Positions 60,241 to 64,000 of a stretch of DNA of 64,000 nucleotides are shown in pieces (within the stretch, counting starts at the first letter, position 1; every line of letters begins with the position of its first letter). Under the pieces are notes generated by a model. It had not been told where the DNA came from and made no database searches. It worked only from the letters and a program-made list of their open reading frames with translations. The translations under genes and the position numbers were made by a program. The DNA is from Eutypa lata. Lineage: Eukaryota; Ascomycota; Sordariomycetes; Xylariales; Diatrypaceae. The stretch covers positions 2,604,001 through 2,668,000 of the forward strand of contig JAKULF010000010.1 in NCBI GenBank assembly GCA_022661535.1. The letters are read 5' to 3'.

Positions 60241-60816
60241 ATCTTCTGATATAAAATATGTTGGGTGAATGAAGTCTGATGAAAACGAAGCCCGAACTTT
60301 CTCCTTGGAAATGCAGTTAATAGACCTAGCGTTCGATTAGAAGTCGCTACCAAGTGTGGCATACATGACCCTGATATGGTTGAAGACATCTACCCGTGTA
60401 GTCCCCTTCGGTCTCAAGCAAGCAGTTATCAAAGAGCAGCTGATATGGACTAGTTATATCTCAACATGGAATTATTCCTTAAAGGGACTAGGGATTCAGA
60501 GCCAGAAAACCTAGGATCGCAGCACATTCGGCTAGTGTTGATAAAGGGATGATAATTGCACTGCGGGAGACATAACATGAAATGGGTTTGAAATGTATAT
60601 TAAGGATAATTATAGCATGCGACTGAAACGTCCCTACAAACTGATTGTATTTCCATATTCTTGTGCAATTTATCAGTCATTAGAGAATCAATAGTCATGT
60701 TCGGCTTTTGCCACCTTGAGAAGTGTGTGGAAGTGAGCGACTTACCCCTTATTATTGGCAACGGAGACGTCCGATACAGATCACGTGCACTCGATAAAAG
60801 CTCAATAGCCCGCTGG

Positions 60817-60860
60817 CCCGTCAGCTCCCGAAGCTAAGCCATCTTTAGATTAGCAGATTT
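60817..60860 (+). pseudogene. possible 5S rRNA relic (internal promoter core)
   Basis: CCCGTCAGCTCCCGAAGCTA, then AGCC and, eight bases on, GATTAGCA, parallels the internal core of fungal 5S rRNA (CCCGTC-n-GCTC ... AGTTAAGCC ... GATTAGTA), with the A-box-like and C-box-like parts in order. Flanks do not align clearly with the 5S ends. Dispersed 5S genes and pseudogenes are known in Sordariomycetes. It is short and uncertain. Confidence 0.3.
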
Positions 60861-61150
60861 TACGCCGTAGTTAATGATCCACCTGCCCACTATCGGTTTT
60901 ATGAGGCGACTGATATTGCAAGGTCAACGTCAGTCGATTTCTACCTACGCTGCTACGATAGCGATACTCCCCAAAGCAGGAGACCATACTTTATCCAAAC
61001 TCTCTCTTATTCTCATTTGGGGTAGGGACTGCTGTGTTTATCTTAATGGTATAACATACAGATTTAAGGCCCTCCTGACCTTTTTTTCTCTCACCTCCCC
61101 ATCCCGCCTCTTCCGGACCACCGGACAGAGAGGCTCTCGACTCGCCCGAC

Positions 61151-64000
61151 ATGTCAAGCTTACTTCGGCGGTCGACGAGTCTCGCGCGAGTCGCCAGCTA
61201 CTCACTCACCACATATACCCGTTCTAACTTGGTATTACGAACATCCACACCAAGGGCCCTCCGCGCATCCTCTTCCGCATGGGCTAGCGCTGTCCGGAGA
61301 CCTCGATATTACTCTACAGAAAAAGACAAGCCAAAGAACGATCCCAACGATGCGAAAAAGGTTGAGAAGGAAGGTGAAAAACCCACGCCCAAGCCCGATG
61401 ACTCGACACCGCAAGTAAAGAGTAGCGCATCTCCTGGTCCTACCGAAGGCGAAGCGCCCGAAAAATCTGATGACAAACTGCCGCTTCCGGAAGGATGGGT
61501 ACACCTCAATGAAAAGGAATTCCAGGCTTTGGAAAAAGTTATCGACAATGGCTATGTCCCCTTCATAACAGACACCGACAGGAAGGCGCTCAAGCTAGTT
61601 AAGAGGATAGGCGTTCCTAAGGACCTTTATAGCATATTACATAAGTATGAGACATCAAAGCTGGGCATAACCGATGCTGGTGCCTTGTTAAAAGGCATCA
61701 ATGCCTTGGCAAAACGATTGGCATTAGATGAGAGCCTTCAGAAGGAAATATCAGATGGCCAGGCAAAGACACAGGACAAGGATCAATCAAAACCGTCCAA
61801 AAGCTACGAAGAGTCCTCCTCCGACCCAAACAAAGATCAAGACCGGAAAGAAGATGATAAGAGCTGGCAAAATGATGGAAAGGCTTTTGGTTTCAACCAA
61901 AACCCCCAAAACAAGGGCTCTCAGAGAACACCCCCGACCCCACCTCCGGGTCCGCGGACTGATTGGCTTACGACAATTCTCGGCACTGTTATCGCCTATT
62001 GGATATATTCATCCCTATTCGATGAGGGTGGTCGCGAAATAACATGGCAGGAGCTCAGGAAGAACTTCCTAGACAAGGGTCTTGTCGAGAAGTTAGTAGT
62101 TGTCGGGAACCAGGTCAAGGTTGAGCTGAACCGAGAGGCTACTAACTCCATGTATCCCGACTCGGCTGCGACTCGTCCTGGCTTCCACTACTATTTCTCC
62201 ATCGGTTCTGTCGATGCCTTTGAGAGGCGGCTAGATGAAACTCAGCATGAGCTCGGCATTCCTACCAACGAAAGAATACCTGTCAGCTACGCCGGGCAAA
62301 GCTCGCTTATGAACCTGTTCTTGGCATTTGGACCTACCGTCGTACTTGTTGGTCTTCTTGTGTGGGCAAGTCGACGTGGCCCCGGAGGAGCCGGTGGAAA
62401 CAGTGGCATTTTCGGTATGGGAAAGAGCACGGCCAAGAAATTCAACCACGAGTCGTCCGTCAAGATCAAGTTCTCTGATGTCGCCGGTATGGACGAAGCA
62501 AAGCAAGAGATTATGGAATTTGTCAGCTTCCTCTCGAAACCGGAGCGGTTCCAGCGCCTTGGTGCCAAAATCCCCCGAGGCGCGATCCTGTCCGGCCCCC
62601 CTGGTACTGGAAAAACTATGCTTGCAAAGGCTACTGCAGGCGAGTCAGGTGTGCCGTTCTACAGTGTAAGTGGTTCGGAATTCGTCGAAATGTTTGTCGG
62701 TGTTGGTGCATCAAGAGTGCGCGACCTGTTCACAACGGCGCGAAAGAACGCCCCTTGTATTATTTTCATCGACGAAATCGATGCCATCGGTAAATCGCGT
62801 TCTGAGGGTAAGAGTTTCGGTGGAGGCCACGACGAGCGGGAAGCCACTCTCAACCAAATCCTTACTGAAATGGACGGATTTAATACTTCGGAGCAAGTTG
62901 TTGTACTCGCCGGAACAAACAGGCCGGATATCCTAGATCAGGCGCTGATGCGACCTGGCCGTTTCGATAGGCATGTCCACATTGATAAGCCTACGATGTC
63001 AGGACGACAGGATATTTTCAAGGTGTACCTCAAGAAGATTGTGACCCATGAAGAGATTGAGTATCTCAGCGGGCGACTTTCAGCTTTGACGCCAGGATTC
63101 GCGGGTGCTGATATCGCGAATTGCGTGAATGAAGCTGCGCTCATCGGTAAGTTTTCGTAAACTAAATGGAAGGGACCAAGAGGATAGTCTAACGTGAAAA
63201 TAGCTGCGAGAGTCAATGCCACTTCAGTCACGATGCTGCACTTCGAGCAAGCGATCGAACGTGTTATTGGAGGACTAGAGCGAAAGTCTCTCGTCCTTAG
63301 CCCCGAGGAGAAGAAAACAGTTGCCTATCACGAAGCAGGACATGCCATCTGTGGTTGGTTCTTCCGATACGCTGACCCACTATTGAAGGTGTCTATCATC
63401 CCGCGAGGCCAGGGTGCTCTCGGATACGCACAGTACCTGCCAGGCGATGCTTACCTGATGAACTACAACCAGCTAATGGACCGGATGGCCATGACGCTAG
63501 GCGGTCGTATTTCTGAAGAGATACACTTCCCTACCGTGACCACGGGCGGTAGCGACGACTTCAAAAAGGTCTCGCGCATGGCCAGGCTCATGGTGACGGA
63601 GTGGGGCATGTCGCCGAAGCTCGGACTCATATCCTTCCAGAAAGAGGAGAACAGCATCCACAACCCGTTCGCGGAGGTGACGGGCGAGACGATCGACCAG
63701 GAGGTGCGGCGGATCGTCGACGAGGCCTACAAGCAGTGCAAGGAGCTCCTGGTCGCGCGGAAGAAGGAGGTCGGCATCATCGCCGAGGAGCTCCTGACCA
63801 AGGAGGTCCTGGTCCGCGACGACATGATCCGCCTCCTGGGCCCGCGGCCCTTCGACGACCGCGAGGACTTCACCAAGTACTTCGGCGGCGCGCAGGACCC
63901 CACCAAGAACAAGGATGCGGGCGGCGGCCAGTCGCCCAACCTTCCCGGCTCGACCGATATGCCGCCGGCTCCGGCGACGTTCGCGAAACTAGACGGACGG
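61151..64000 (+). CDS. afg3: mitochondrial m-AAA protease subunit (Afg3/Yta10-Yta12 type), 3' end missing
   Basis: Exons are 61151-63146 and 63204 to beyond 64000, giving 931 residues with no stop before the window ends. The N-terminus ([20 protein letters not shown]) is basic, hydroxylated and free of acidic residues, as a mitochondrial presequence should be. A charged linker follows. Transmembrane helices lie near 270-290 and 387-408, flanking the intermembrane-space domain. The AAA module has Walker A GPPGTGKT (about 482), Walker B IIFIDEID (about 537) and the second region of homology [18 protein letters not shown] (about 590-607). The M41 peptidase has YHEAGH with zinc ligands H708 and H712 and Glu709 as catalyst, and a probable third ligand in GGSDDF (about 783). 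The complex degrades misfolded inner-membrane proteins and processes substrates in the mitochondrial matrix. The last 450 bases are strongly GC-rich. Confidence 0.95.

Larger units (their letters stand above)
59045..61150. other. intergenic region with relic DNA
   Basis: About 2.1 kb between the divergent TGA-interrupted gene and the m-AAA protease gene. It holds the ABCC relic, the 5S-like core, and a short GTACT tandem repeat at about 59278-59293. The last 100 bases before 61151 are C/T-rich. Confidence 0.6.

Overview
This window is nuclear DNA of a filamentous ascomycete, most likely a Sordariomycete. The genes have short GT-AG introns, mostly about 50 to 110 bases. The recognisable proteins are fungal: a Far11/HAM-2-type STRIPAK subunit, a Zn(II)2Cys6 regulator, LOC1, PGA2, a MARVEL protein and the HIS3 dehydratase. 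Intergenic DNA is long, AT-leaning and strewn with short TAGG/GTAG repeats. The order cannot be fixed from sequence alone.

Layout. Bases 1-2278 hold the 3' end of the STRIPAK scaffold gene (+). A gene-poor block follows to 14900. A homeobox regulator lies at 14901-17107 (+), then another gene-poor block to 24277. Two minus-strand genes follow: a Bor1/SLC4-type anion transporter (24278-26593) and a large disordered protein with a Cys-rich C-terminal domain (28376-31350), whose first exon I place at 31244-31350. From 35780 genes are denser: PGA2 (-) head-to-head with a three-exon CENP-S/MHF1 gene (+), a MARVEL membrane protein (+), HIS3 (-) head-to-head with LOC1 (+), a His-rich single-pass membrane protein (46028-47641, +) and a seven-exon Zn2Cys6 regulator (50069-53262, +). 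Next are two genes that each carry one disabling lesion: a fungal N-terminal plus ubiquitin-like-domain gene at 54820-56673 (+), and an unknown gene at 57344-59044 (-) with an in-frame TGA. The window ends inside a mitochondrial m-AAA protease gene (61151 onward, +).

Mobile and relic DNA. At 44040-44733 is a 694-bp non-autonomous element with near-perfect 51-bp terminal inverted repeats and an 8-bp target-site duplication, as expected of a hAT-type MITE. It carries an 8-bp-unit minisatellite inside. At about 59640-60240 (-) is a decayed ABCC-type nucleotide-binding domain. A possible 5S rRNA relic lies near 60817-60860.

How the genes relate. They are mostly unrelated housekeeping and regulatory genes. 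I see no biosynthetic cluster, defence island or other dedicated multi-gene system. The most informative points are hidden or broken gene structures, the MITE, the ABC relic, and splice structures that could yield altered regulators: a zinc-cluster microexon and a stop-free 51-nt intron inside the homeodomain.
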